From Marinilactibacillus sp042660675 (lineage in GTDB: Bacteria > Bacillota > Bacilli > Lactobacillales > Carnobacteriaceae_A): 64,000 nucleotides of DNA. The stretch covers positions 124,001 through 188,000 of the forward strand of contig NZ_JBHSUL010000002.1 of assembly GCF_042660675.1 (NCBI RefSeq), in the 5' to 3' direction. A program made the translations under genes and the position numbers. Below are positions 1-8,144 of the stretch, piece after piece. The notes beneath the pieces were generated by a model. That model ran no database searches, had not been told where the DNA came from, and saw only the letters and a program-made list of their open reading frames with translations. Positions within the stretch are counted from its first letter, which is position 1; every line of letters begins with the position of its first letter.

Positions 1-152
1 CGGTTAAGGTTGAGAACATAGATGTAAAAGCTGTTTTATTCCATAATGTTCATGATGTAGTTTCAGTGGATAATGGCAAAATGGAAGCAACAGACTTGGG
101 CACAATGGTTTATCTAGATGGTTCAGAAATCAAGGTTCAGTTAACGAAATAA
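1..152 (+). CDS. C-terminal fragment of an unidentified protein
   Basis: The reading frame starting at base 3 is open to a TAA at 150-152 and encodes 49 residues ending in VQLTK. The gene begins before the window. The fragment alternates hydrophobic and polar residues, as in the small C-terminal beta domains of glycoside hydrolases. It lies 20 bases before a GH42 beta-galactosidase in the same direction, so it is probably another carbohydrate enzyme of the same operon. I do not recognise the family. Confidence 0.6.
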   Translation, partial: VKVENIDVKAVLFHNVHDVVSVDNGKMEATDLGTMVYLDGSEIKVQLTK

Positions 153-172
153 GATACTTCAGGAGGGAATCA

Positions 173-2197
173 ATGAGTAAACAATTATTTGACCGCATGC
201 TATACGGAGGAGACTATAATCCAGAACAATGGCCAAAAGAAATTTGGGATGAAGACCTCCGTATGTTTAAAAAAGCCCATATCAATTCAGCGACGATCAA
301 CGTCTTTTCATGGGCGAAACTACAGCCATCTGAAGAAGAATATCATTTTGAAGAGCTGGATGAAATCGTTGAAAGACTCTCAAATGATGGCGTAGATATT
401 GTATTAGCGACTTCTACAGCGGCTTTGCCAGCTTGGATGTGTAGAAAATATCCTGACGTTACTCGAGTAGATTTCGAAGGTAGAAAACATGGATTCGGAC
501 ATCGACACAATCATTGTCCGAACAGCCCAAACTTCAAGCGATTCGCTAGTGAACTGGTCTATAAACTCGCTAAGCGGTATGGAGAGCATCCAAGTATCAA
601 ACTTTGGCACATTTCCAATGAATATGGTGGCGAATGTTACTGTGACAACTGTGCAAAAGCTTTCCGTGTTTGGGTAAAAAACAAATACGGTTCTATCGAA
701 GCAGTTAATGAAGCATGGAACATGCATTTTTGGGGCCACACACTGTATAGTTTTGACGATATTATTCCTCCAAACTATTTAGGTGATGGGATCAGCGATA
801 CAGCCGCAGCCTTTGCAGGATTATCGATTGATTATCGTCGATTCAATTCGGATGGTCTGCTGGATAATTACAAGATGGAACGAGACATTATTCGTTTGTT
901 TGACGAAGAAACACCCGCAACAACGAATCTGATGGGAAGCTATAAAGGGCTTGATTACTTTAAGTGGGCAAAAGAGTTGGATATTGTTTCTTGGGATAAT
1001 TATCCGAGCCATAATACACCGCTTAGTCACGTAGCGATGAATCATGATTTAATGCGTGGACTGAAAGATGGACAAAGTTTCATGCTGATGGAACAAACAC
1101 CGAGCCAACAAAACTGGCAACCGTATAATTCGTTAAAACGTCCTGGTAAGATGCGTGCGCAAAGTTACCAGACGATCGCTCATGGAGCCGATACAATTCA
1201 GTTCTTCCAACTTCGCCGCTCGAAAGGTGCCGTAGAAAAATTCCATGGCGCTGTTATTGAACATGCCGGCCATGAAAATACGCGTGTGTTCAGAGAAGTC
1301 ACGGAGCTTGGAAAAGAGTTGGAGCAACTGGGTGATCAATTGATTGGTGCAGAAACGAAAGCCAGAGTAGGGATCTATTTTGACTGGGATACGTATTGGG
1401 CTTTGGAATATACAAGTGGTCCAACGGTTGATCTGCGTTATGTTGAACAAATCCAACAGTACTATGATGCTTGCTACGCTAAACAAGTGGCAGTCGATAT
1501 GCTTCATGAAGGGTCCGATTTCAGTCAGTACGACGTCATTCTTGCACCTGTTTTATATATGGTGAAAGAAGGACTGACAGAAAAAATCGAGCAGTTTGTT
1601 GAGGCCGGTGGTACATTTGTTACGACCTTTATGAGCGGAATTGTGGATCAAAATGACAATGTTCATTTAGGCGGATATCCAGGTCCACTAAGAAATGTAC
1701 TAGGCATCTGGGCAGAAGAAATCGATGCTTTGGCACCTGGACAAACGAATGTTGTGCATACGCAAGCAGAATTTTTCAAACAATCGTTCTACACGTGTCG
1801 GATGTTATGTGATCTCATTCATCCAGAAGCTGCAGAAGTCATGGCAGAATATGGCTCCGATTTCTACAAAGGTATGCCGGCTGTAACGAAGAACGCATTT
1901 GGCCAAGGTGAAGCTTGGTATGTTGCAACCGTACCGGAACAGGGCTTGCTGAATGAATTGATTGGACATATACTAAACGAGAAAGCAATCGAAGGCTTTG
2001 ATGATCTACCAGAAGGGGTAGAAATTGCTTGTCGCGTAAAAGAAGAGAACCACTATTACTTTGTGATGAATCATACTGAAACACGTCACGAAATTGAGCT
2101 TCCATTCGAAGGATACAAAAACCTACTGAATGATGAGACGGTGGAGAAGACGGTAACGCTTGAATCTTTTGCGGTAAACGTGCTGATCGCACCATAA
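173..2197 (+). CDS. GH42 beta-galactosidase
   Basis: A 674-residue cytoplasmic beta-galactosidase that hydrolyses terminal beta-D-galactosides, probably short galacto-oligosaccharides. It has no signal peptide. The GH42 opening GGDYNPEQWP is at residues 12-21. The acid/base glutamate is E150 in HISNEYGG and the nucleophile is E307 in MLMEQTPS. Cysteines 115, 155, 157 and 160 match the zinc site found in many GH42 enzymes. The length is usual for the family and AGGAGG sits just before the ATG. It is followed at 63 bases by a secreted GH5 glucanase, so the two probably form one carbohydrate-use operon. The exact substrate cannot be read from the sequence. Confidence 0.93.
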   Translation: MSKQLFDRMLYGGDYNPEQWPKEIWDEDLRMFKKAHINSATINVFSWAKLQPSEEEYHFEELDEIVERLSNDGVDIVLATSTAALPAWMCRKYPDVTRVDFEGRKHGFGHRHNHCPNSPNFKRFASELVYKLAKRYGEHPSIKLWHISNEYGGECYCDNCAKAFRVWVKNKYGSIEAVNEAWNMHFWGHTLYSFDDIIPPNYLGDGISDTAAAFAGLSIDYRRFNSDGLLDNYKMERDIIRLFDEETPATTNLMGSYKGLDYFKWAKELDIVSWDNYPSHNTPLSHVAMNHDLMRGLKDGQSFMLMEQTPSQQNWQPYNSLKRPGKMRAQSYQTIAHGADTIQFFQLRRSKGAVEKFHGAVIEHAGHENTRVFREVTELGKELEQLGDQLIGAETKARVGIYFDWDTYWALEYTSGPTVDLRYVEQIQQYYDACYAKQVAVDMLHEGSDFSQYDVILAPVLYMVKEGLTEKIEQFVEAGGTFVTTFMSGIVDQNDNVHLGGYPGPLRNVLGIWAEEIDALAPGQTNVVHTQAEFFKQSFYTCRMLCDLIHPEAAEVMAEYGSDFYKGMPAVTKNAFGQGEAWYVATVPEQGLLNELIGHILNEKAIEGFDDLPEGVEIACRVKEENHYYFVMNHTETRHEIELPFEGYKNLLNDETVEKTVTLESFAVNVLIAP

Positions 2198-2260
2198 TCA
2201 GACCGATTATTGAAAACGACATCCGATGTTTTTACTGCTAAAAAACCGGGAGGACAGTCA

Positions 2261-4399
2261 ATGATGAAAAGATTGATGGCAATACTCGCTACTTTAATGG
2301 TCGTCATACCTTGGGCTTCAACCAAGAAAGCTCATGCAGCAGAAAATACACCGTCTCAGCGTTATGTAGAGGCTATGGGTAGTGGTTGGAATCTAGGAAA
2401 TACGTTCGATGGCTTTGACGAAGCGGGGGATACCGGCGAAACGTCTTGGTCTAACCCAGTTGTGACAAGAGAGCTGATTGGTAGCGTGAAAGACAAAGGT
2501 TATGACAGTATCCGTTTACCCTTCACGGCGCATATGCGTGTTGGCGGAGCGGAGTCTGATTATCAACTAGATGAAGCTTTCCTTGATCGCTATGAAGAAG
2601 TTGTCAACTGGGCACTGGAAGAAGATCTGTATGTCATGGTCAATGTGCATCACGATTCATGGATCTGGCTAGCAGATTGGGACGGTAGTACGGAAGCAGA
2701 AGCGTACACTCAATACGTTCGAATCTGGGAACAGTTGGCAGATCGTTTTAAAGACTATGACGAACGTGTCATGTTTGAATCGATTAATGAACCACAATTC
2801 TATACAAATGATGAAGCGACTGCTTTAAGTCATCTTGAAACAATCAACGATTCGTTCCATACGATCGTTCGAAACTCAGGTGGGCAAAATGCAGAAAGAA
2901 TGCTCGTCTTACCCACATTAGTAACCGATGCAGCGCAAAACAGATTGGATGCTTTGTACCAACAAATCATTGGATTTGATGATGAAAACCTGATTGCGAC
3001 GATTCATTATTATAGTGAATGGGTATTTAGTGCGAATTTGGGAACAACGGAGTTTGACGAAGAATTGTGGGATGGTGTCACTGCCAGAACCAGTTTGATC
3101 AATGTGTTTGACCGCATTGCTGCGACTTTTACGGAAAATGGGATTGGTGTAGTGGTCGGAGAATATGGTTTGCTGGGTTATGATAAAGGTGACGAAGTAA
3201 ACCAGTTAGGCGAAACGTTGAAATTCTTGGAGTTTATCAATTACTATGCTGAAGAAAAAGGATTTAACCTAATTCTTTGGGATAACGGTCAGCATATCGA
3301 TCGTTATACGTACGAATGGAAGAATCCACTATTTGGGAATATGATTGAAGCATCAATGGAAGGGCGTTCCGCTTATTCAGAAGGATTGGATACAATATTC
3401 TTAAATCCTACAGACCCTGAAGGCGGTTTGAGTATTCCACTTACATTGAATGGACGAACACTGCAAGCGGTTAGTGAAGGCGGTACTGCCTTAACGGAAG
3501 GCATGGATTACACACTTCAAGGAACAACGCTTCAACTAACGGAAGCTTATCTAAATCAATTGTTAGAAAGAACCAGTGGTGTGACAGGAAGCGAAACAAC
3601 GCTTAGATTGCAATTCAATGGTGGTGCGGACTGGTATCAAACGCTTATTTACAGCGAAGCACCAGTGATGTCTGAAGCACAAGGTACGGTCAGCGAAGGC
3701 ATCCGTATTCCAACAGCTTTTAATGGGAGCCAACTGAAGTCAGTGGTTTCTCAAAATGAAGCAGGAGTCATTGTTTCGAATAATAACTGGTGGGGATTCT
3801 TGGAACATAGTAGTGAATTTTTACCCAATGAAGATGAAAATACAGTGGATATGTTGGCGCGATATACGTCAATTTTATCAAATGGTCTGTATAATTTAAC
3901 TTTCACGTATTATGATGGAATAGTGATTGGGTATCAATTGACCGTTCAAGATGATGTGATTAGTGGCCAAGTTATAACGGTAGTGGATGTGCCGGAAGAA
4001 GAACCTGAAGTCATTCCAGACCCAGAGCTAGAACCGGAACCAGAGGCAGAGCTTCCAGTAGAGGAAGTGCCTGTTGAAGAAGAACCAACGACACAACCGG
4101 AAGAAGGTATGACCGCACCTGAAACTGAAAGTCCAACTGTAACGGAACCAGAAACAAGTCCGGAAGCAGTCGTTAGTGAAGAAGCAACTGCAGAGATGAG
4201 TGAAACCATTTCTAATAACGAGGGCGCTCATCATGTACGATTAACGGATGAACTAACGCGTTCTCACGGAAAAGAAGATGTGACTAAAGCGCAGATGCTT
4301 CCTAAAACAGGAATGGCGGTCCCGATTACCGGATTAGTCGGATCCCTATTTTTAAGTAGTGGCTTAGGTATGTTTTTCTGGAATAAAAAAAGAAAATAA
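2261..4399 (+). CDS. Cell-wall-anchored GH5 endoglucanase with CBM_X2-like domain
   Basis: A 712-residue secreted glycoside hydrolase family 5 enzyme (endo-beta-glucanase or related). An upstream in-frame codon at 2210 exists, but GGGAGGAC lies 7 bases before 2261, so I start there. Residues 1-27 are a signal peptide ending AHA-A. The catalytic barrel spans about 30-375, with acid/base E177 (FESINEPQ) and nucleophile E301 (VVVGEYG). A CBM_X2-like domain follows at about 380-467, then a second beta domain at about 475-567, a Pro/Glu-rich wall-spanning linker, and the sorting signal LPKTG at 680-684 with hydrophobic stretch and KKRK tail. It should be fixed to peptidoglycan by sortase and feed oligosaccharides inward. 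The substrate (cellulose, mixed-linkage glucan or mannan) is not certain. Confidence 0.9.
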   Translation: MMKRLMAILATLMVVIPWASTKKAHAAENTPSQRYVEAMGSGWNLGNTFDGFDEAGDTGETSWSNPVVTRELIGSVKDKGYDSIRLPFTAHMRVGGAESDYQLDEAFLDRYEEVVNWALEEDLYVMVNVHHDSWIWLADWDGSTEAEAYTQYVRIWEQLADRFKDYDERVMFESINEPQFYTNDEATALSHLETINDSFHTIVRNSGGQNAERMLVLPTLVTDAAQNRLDALYQQIIGFDDENLIATIHYYSEWVFSANLGTTEFDEELWDGVTARTSLINVFDRIAATFTENGIGVVVGEYGLLGYDKGDEVNQLGETLKFLEFINYYAEEKGFNLILWDNGQHIDRYTYEWKNPLFGNMIEASMEGRSAYSEGLDTIFLNPTDPEGGLSIPLTLNGRTLQAVSEGGTALTEGMDYTLQGTTLQLTEAYLNQLLERTSGVTGSETTLRLQFNGGADWYQTLIYSEAPVMSEAQGTVSEGIRIPTAFNGSQLKSVVSQNEAGVIVSNNNWWGFLEHSSEFLPNEDENTVDMLARYTSILSNGLYNLTFTYYDGIVIGYQLTVQDDVISGQVITVVDVPEEEPEVIPDPELEPEPEAELPVEEVPVEEEPTTQPEEGMTAPETESPTVTEPETSPEAVVSEEATAEMSETISNNEGAHHVRLTDELTRSHGKEDVTKAQMLPKTGMAVPITGLVGSLFLSSGLGMFFWNKKRK

Positions 4400-4403
4400 A
4401 GCG

Positions 4404-4439
4404 AAAGACGCTATGAGAAAAATTTCCTAGCGTCTTTTT
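4404..4439 (+). terminator. Intrinsic terminator after the GH5 gene
   Basis: Stem AAAGACGCTA (4404-4413) pairs with TAGCGTCTTT (4428-4437), followed by T residues. It begins 4 bases after the GH5 stop codon. Confidence 0.85.
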
Positions 4440-4463
4440 GTTGAAAAGCGATAAAAAAGAACA

Positions 4464-4492
4464 TTGAAAAAGTCTGGACAGTTCTCTACCAT
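4464..4492 (+). promoter_or_regulatory. Sigma-A-type promoter of csaA
   Basis: TTGAAA (4464-4469) and TACCAT (4487-4492) are separated by 17 bases, and the csaA start lies 31 bases downstream. Confidence 0.5.
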
Positions 4493-4523
4493 AAAGTGTA
4501 AATAGCAGTAGGGAGCGATTTTT

Positions 4524-4856
4524 ATGGTAAACATTGACGACTTTCAATCATTGGATATCAGAGTCGGAACGATACTAGAAGCGACGTTTTTTGAAGAAGC
4601 TAGAAAACCAGCCTATAAAGTACGCATTGATTTCGGCGATGAGTTAGGCGTTAAACAGAGCTCTGCACAGATCACAGACCGGTACGATTCCGAACAGCTT
4701 ATGGGAAAACAAGTCGTAGCGGTCACCAATTTTCCGCCTATGCGCATTGCAGGTTACAAATCTGAGGTATTGATACTTGGCGGTGTACTCGCAAACGAAC
4801 AAGTCGTCTTACTGAATCTGGATGAAGCGGTACCCAATGGGACGAAAATCAGTTGA
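4524..4856 (+). CDS. csaA: CsaA-type tRNA-binding/chaperone protein
   Basis: A 110-residue protein consisting of a single EMAP/Trbp111-type OB-fold, the usual length for CsaA. It shows the family patterns DIRVGTI (residues 11-17), VKQSSAQIT and ANEQVVLL. Family members form homodimers that bind tRNA and have chaperone-like activity linked to protein export in Bacillus. It is a single-gene unit with its own promoter, a GGGAG site before the ATG, and a terminator directly after it. Confidence 0.9.
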   Translation: MVNIDDFQSLDIRVGTILEATFFEEARKPAYKVRIDFGDELGVKQSSAQITDRYDSEQLMGKQVVAVTNFPPMRIAGYKSEVLILGGVLANEQVVLLNLDEAVPNGTKIS

Positions 4857-4866
4857 TGTAACGAAC

Positions 4867-4916
4867 AAAAAACGACCGCATAGCAGAAACGTGATCTGCG
4901 ATTTGGTCGTTTTTTA
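4867..4916. terminator. Bidirectional terminator between csaA and mvaA
   Basis: AAAAAACGACC (4867-4877) pairs perfectly with GGTCGTTTTTT (4905-4915). It carries a T run in both directions and lies between two convergent stop codons. Confidence 0.85.
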
Positions 4917-4927
4917 GTGCATTCTGT

Positions 4928-6217
4928 TTATAGTAACTCTTTTAAAAAGTCTCTTGCTGTTTGTAAATTCATATGCGGTGCTTGCTTCAGTTGTTCCGCA
5001 ACCTTTTCAACCTGTGGACCTTTAGCGCCAGCACTGATTGCAAGTGAGCGAGCATGTAAGCCCATATGGCCTTTTTGTATACCATCGGTGACGAGTGCTC
5101 TAACGGCAGCGAAGTTCTGAGCAAGACCTACAGATACTAAAATACTCTCTAATCTCTTAGCATCGGGATCCATCAGGATTTTTCTAGCTAACTTAGCGCC
5201 AGGATGAATACTGATCGATCCCCCGACTGTTCCAACCGCAAGCGGTAAAGTCAGTGTCCCAACTAAATCACCTTGATCGTTAGCATGCCACTTAGACAGT
5301 GCACGATATTGTCTGGACCGAGCGGCGTAGGCGTGACTACCCGCCTCGATGGCTCTCCAGTCATTTCCAGATGCGATGACGACGGCATCAACACCATTCA
5401 TGATGCCTTTGTTATGCGTGACCGCTCGGTAAGGATCTGCCCAGGCTACTTGAGCCGCTTCAATAATTCGGTCGCGCACATCTTCGCCAGAATACGTACC
5501 GGTTTTTAATTTGTGAGCTGGAATGGTACAAGTTGCCGTTGCTAAGCACTCAGTCGCATAGTTGGAAAGAATGCGTAATAATGCCTTGCCACCGGTCAGT
5601 TCTTCAATATAAGGCGCAATACCTTCCATCATCGTGTTGACGATGTTAGCACCCATTGCTTCTTGTGTATCGATATGAAGATGAACGACTAGGAATGCTG
5701 GAGTCCCTTCTTCGGGATCCGCTTTAAGCACACGTGTTTCAAGGGATTTCGCACCACCACCACGTTTCACAATAGAAGGATGCGCCTCGTTAGCGCGCTC
5801 CAAAATCGTTTGTTCAGCTTTCTCTATTTCAAAAATAGCGTTCTCTATATGTTCAACGTTCTTCAAAGTCACTTGACCAATCATTAAGCGATCTGTCACT
5901 GCAGTCGTAAAGCCACCGGCAGATCCAATTATCTTTGCAGCAAAACTAGCCGCTGCGATGACGGATGGCTCTTCGATCGCCATCGGCACAAGAACTTCTT
6001 TGTCATCGATCACAAAATTAGTGGAAACCCCTAACGGAAGAGAGTAATTACCGATATGGTTTTCAATCATATGCTCACCGACTGAGGGATCTAAGTCGAG
6101 ACCTTTTTCAGTTAGTAGAGTGGCTTCTTCTAAAGAGATCACACCAGCCTCTTTTAGTGCTGAAACCTTTTCTTCGTGTGTTTTTTTATAGAATTTCGTT
6201 AACTTGCTCGTATCCAT
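4928..6217 (-). CDS. mvaA: Hydroxymethylglutaryl-CoA reductase, class II
   Basis: A 429-residue cytoplasmic enzyme that reduces HMG-CoA to mevalonate, the committed step of the mevalonate route to isopentenyl diphosphate. Class II features are visible: ENHIGNYSLPLGV near residues 52-64, catalytic Glu in AIEEPS (about 82-83), the cofactor motif EAMGANIVN, catalytic Lys in HNKGIMNG, Asp/Trp in NDWRAIEAG, TVGGSISIHPGA, and the C-terminal catalytic His in MGLHARSLA. In enterococci this domain is fused behind a thiolase (MvaE); here it stands alone. Nothing else of the pathway is adjacent. It converges on csaA across a shared terminator. Confidence 0.95.
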   Translation of the reverse strand: MDTSKLTKFYKKTHEEKVSALKEAGVISLEEATLLTEKGLDLDPSVGEHMIENHIGNYSLPLGVSTNFVIDDKEVLVPMAIEEPSVIAAASFAAKIIGSAGGFTTAVTDRLMIGQVTLKNVEHIENAIFEIEKAEQTILERANEAHPSIVKRGGGAKSLETRVLKADPEEGTPAFLVVHLHIDTQEAMGANIVNTMMEGIAPYIEELTGGKALLRILSNYATECLATATCTIPAHKLKTGTYSGEDVRDRIIEAAQVAWADPYRAVTHNKGIMNGVDAVVIASGNDWRAIEAGSHAYAARSRQYRALSKWHANDQGDLVGTLTLPLAVGTVGGSISIHPGAKLARKILMDPDAKRLESILVSVGLAQNFAAVRALVTDGIQKGHMGLHARSLAISAGAKGPQVEKVAEQLKQAPHMNLQTARDFLKELL

Positions 6218-6308
6218 CTGGTTCTGTCCCTTCTGAATTTCGTTACTCTTATTATGAGGTACAAAGCAGAAAAAGAAAAGGATTGAATCTTTTTAACTTA
6301 AGGCAATC

Positions 6309-6337
6309 TTTACAAGCTCTGCAAAAAGAAGTATACT
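6309..6337 (+). promoter_or_regulatory. Promoter of the tRNA-Val gene
   Basis: TTTACA (6309-6314) and TATACT (6332-6337) have a 17-base spacer. The mature tRNA 5' end is 20 bases further on. Confidence 0.7.
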
Positions 6338-6356
6338 AGGGGAGTACGAAAAAAAA

Positions 6357-6429
6357 GGTTCCTTAGCTCAGTTGGGAGAGCACTACCTCGACAAGGTAGG
6401 GGTCGCTGGTTCGAGCCCAGTAGGGACCA
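6357..6429 (+). tRNA. tRNA-Val (anticodon GAC) with C at position 33
   Basis: A 73-base cloverleaf. The acceptor stem GGTTCCT/AGGGACC has one G-U pair, the D stem is GCTC/GAGC, the anticodon stem is CTACC/GGTAG, the T stem is GCTGG/CCAGT with loop TTCGAGC, and the discriminator is A73. CCA is not encoded. The anticodon loop reads TCGACAA, giving anticodon GAC at 34-36 but C instead of the near-universal U at position 33. It has its own promoter and terminator, so it appears to be a transcribed single-gene unit. Confidence 0.85.
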
Positions 6430-6438
6430 TACTATTTG

Positions 6439-6495
6439 AAAAAGTCTTATAATCGTTGACCAATTGTTGGTTTACAAGATTATAAGGCTTTTTTT
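6439..6495 (+). terminator. Terminator after tRNA-Val
   Basis: A long stem, AAAAAGTCTTATAATC (6439-6454) with GATTATAAGGCTTTTT (6478-6493), followed by more T residues. Confidence 0.85.
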
Positions 6496-6648
6496 ATTTC
6501 CTGAAGACTAATTATTCTCTTATATAAAAGAATACATTTAGTAGTTACCCTGAATATTACATGCGTATGATTATGTTTTTTTATCGTTTAGAATTAGAAT
6601 GAGCCTATAAAGAGTTTGCAATTCAGTATATTATAGGAGGAGTTAGAA

Positions 6649-7116
6649 ATGATCGTATTAGCAATCGTTTTATTAATATTAGTGGGTGTTGTTGCATATT
6701 TAAATATAACAGAAATGGTTATGATCGATCTTTACTTTACTAGTTTCGATATACCAGTATGGTTAGTGATTGTCGGTACGCTTTTAATAGGTATGATTAT
6801 AGCCGGATTGATAGCAAGTTCTGTGATTGCACGTAACAAAAAAGCTTTAAAAGACAAAGAAGAAGAGATGGACCGCGCTGAGGCAGAAAGAAAAGAGTCC
6901 GTTGATAAAGTGAAACAAGACGCAGAAACTCAGATCGAATTGCAGAAAAAAGAAGCTGAAATACAACGACTAAATGCAAGGTTATCTCAAGACCAAAGTG
7001 GTAATAGAGCCGTTCCAGTGAAGGAAACCAAGGTAGAAGTACCTGAAGATAATCATACTTGGGTAGAGGCGCGTGAAGAAGACCATCAAACTAGAACTAA
7101 AAAGAAGCCAAGATAA
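6649..7116 (+). CDS. LapA-domain (DUF1049) membrane protein
   Basis: A 155-residue protein with two transmembrane segments at about 2-19 and 37-62. Between them is YLNITEMVMIDLYFTSFDIPV, which fits the LapA/DUF1049 pattern. A highly charged helical region at about 64-115 looks like a cytoplasmic coiled coil, and the tail is basic (KKKPR). In Gram-negatives LapA is tied to lipopolysaccharide assembly, but in Firmicutes the role is unknown. AGGAGGAG precedes the ATG and a terminator follows 10 bases after the stop, so it is monocistronic. Confidence 0.8.
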   Translation: MIVLAIVLLILVGVVAYLNITEMVMIDLYFTSFDIPVWLVIVGTLLIGMIIAGLIASSVIARNKKALKDKEEEMDRAEAERKESVDKVKQDAETQIELQKKEAEIQRLNARLSQDQSGNRAVPVKETKVEVPEDNHTWVEAREEDHQTRTKKKPR

Positions 7117-7126
7117 CTAAAAAGTA

Positions 7127-7170
7127 AAATAAGCTTATCATTGTTGATCAATGGTGATAAGCTTATTTTT
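7127..7170 (+). terminator. Terminator of the LapA-like gene
   Basis: AAATAAGCTTATCA (7127-7140) pairs with TGATAAGCTTATTT (7155-7168), with T residues following. Confidence 0.85.
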
Positions 7171-7220
7171 ATGCTTGCTGTTTTTAAGTCTACTCGTTAT
7201 CGCATCTCGACATTGATGGA

Positions 7221-7284
7221 GGTACTTTCTTGCTCTTAAGCTATTTAAAGGGAGGCACCATTGGTTCGATCCTGGCAAGTACTA
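7221..7284 (+). pseudogene. Possible decayed tRNA remnant
   Basis: GGTACTT (7221-7227) and AAGTACT (7277-7283) can form a 7-bp acceptor-like stem with one G-U pair, followed by A as a discriminator. A TTCGATC T-loop sits at 7265-7271, in the correct register 5 bases before the 3' acceptor strand. The unit is only 64 bases, the T stem is mostly G-U pairs with one mismatch, and I cannot fold a normal D or anticodon arm. It could be a degraded tRNA or chance. Confidence 0.25.
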
Positions 7285-7300
7285 TTATAAATAACGATTC

Positions 7301-7345
7301 AAAAAAGGCGGTAACGTTCTCATTGAGAAAACGTTACTGCCTTTT
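7301..7345 (-). terminator. Terminator of the 7374-7877 lipoprotein gene
   Basis: AAAAGGCGGTAACGTT pairs with AACGTTACTGCCTTTT, with one mismatch. Read on the minus strand it ends in a T run and lies about 30 bases past the lipoprotein stop. Confidence 0.7.
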
Positions 7346-7373
7346 AACATATAAACATTTTTTATAAGAAAAA

Positions 7374-7877
7374 TTAATTGATGTCTAGTAAAAATGCATA
7401 TCTCGCGGAACCTGCGTCCCATTGTGCCAAAACCTCAAAGACAGCTTCTCCTTCGATCGAAGAAATATCGCCATCTTGAACACTTTCAACCGTTCCATCT
7501 TCCTTCCAGATGTTTAATGTATAGTAGTTTGGTTGTTCTTCAAAGTCTAGTTCAAGTGGTGTAGGAGCATCTATAGAGGTAGGTTGGATCAGTTTGACAA
7601 GTTCTGGCGGACTATCGCTATCTGCCTCTATTCCCTGACCATTTTTTATACTCCAACTGTATGTGCCAAGTATCGGTTCAACGACTTCGTCTCCAGCATG
7701 AATGATTAATTCTGGAGGTTTAATATCAGAGGGATCTAAAGAAACAAATGATGAACTAGTCTCATTAACTTGCTCCGCGTTTTCGATTTCATTAACTTCT
7801 CCATTTGTATCGGAACATCCGCCGACTGTTAGAAAAACAACGAGTGATAGTACTGAAAATAGAAATTTAAACTTCAT
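7374..7877 (-). CDS. Putative lipoprotein of unknown function
   Basis: A 167-residue exported protein. The upstream in-frame start at 7913 lacks a ribosome site, whereas AAGGAG lies before the ATG at 7877, so translation should begin at MKFKFLF. A lipoprotein signal peptide ends in TVGGC, with the cysteine at about residue 21. The mature part is acidic and the pattern of short beta strands (YSWSIKNGQGIEADSDSPP, YYTLNIWKEDG) suggests a small extracytoplasmic beta domain. No family is recognised. It is divergent from a second, unrelated-looking lipoprotein gene at 8145. Confidence 0.7.
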   Translation of the reverse strand: MKFKFLFSVLSLVVFLTVGGCSDTNGEVNEIENAEQVNETSSSFVSLDPSDIKPPELIIHAGDEVVEPILGTYSWSIKNGQGIEADSDSPPELVKLIQPTSIDAPTPLELDFEEQPNYYTLNIWKEDGTVESVQDGDISSIEGEAVFEVLAQWDAGSARYAFLLDIN

Positions 7878-8060
7878 AATACATATCTCCTTCCAATTAT
7901 TTGAAATCATCAAAGAGTAAAAGACGTCATTTTATATGTAGTTTTCTCGGTACTAGATGGTGTAACTATAGCATACTGGTTTTTAAAAATCCTAACTTTA
8001 ATAGGTGAAATAAATGCAGATCATATGAGTTGTTAATGTAGCGTATCATTGTTATGTTTT

Positions 8061-8089
8061 TTGTAAGAGAGTATGAGAACCACTATGAT
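8061..8089 (+). promoter_or_regulatory. Promoter of the 8145 lipoprotein gene
   Basis: TTGTAA (8061-8066) and TATGAT (8084-8089) with a 17-base spacer, 55 bases before the start codon. Confidence 0.55.
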
Positions 8090-8144
8090 TTGTACTAATT
8101 TTTTTTGTAGAGACATTCTATTTAGACGAAAGGAAGATTACTAG

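Noticed and set aside
4917..5120. Plus-strand frame at the end of mvaA
   Set aside because: It is antisense to a clear HMG-CoA reductase gene. Similar shadow frames occur opposite ychF, guaB and the ABC genes and were left out.
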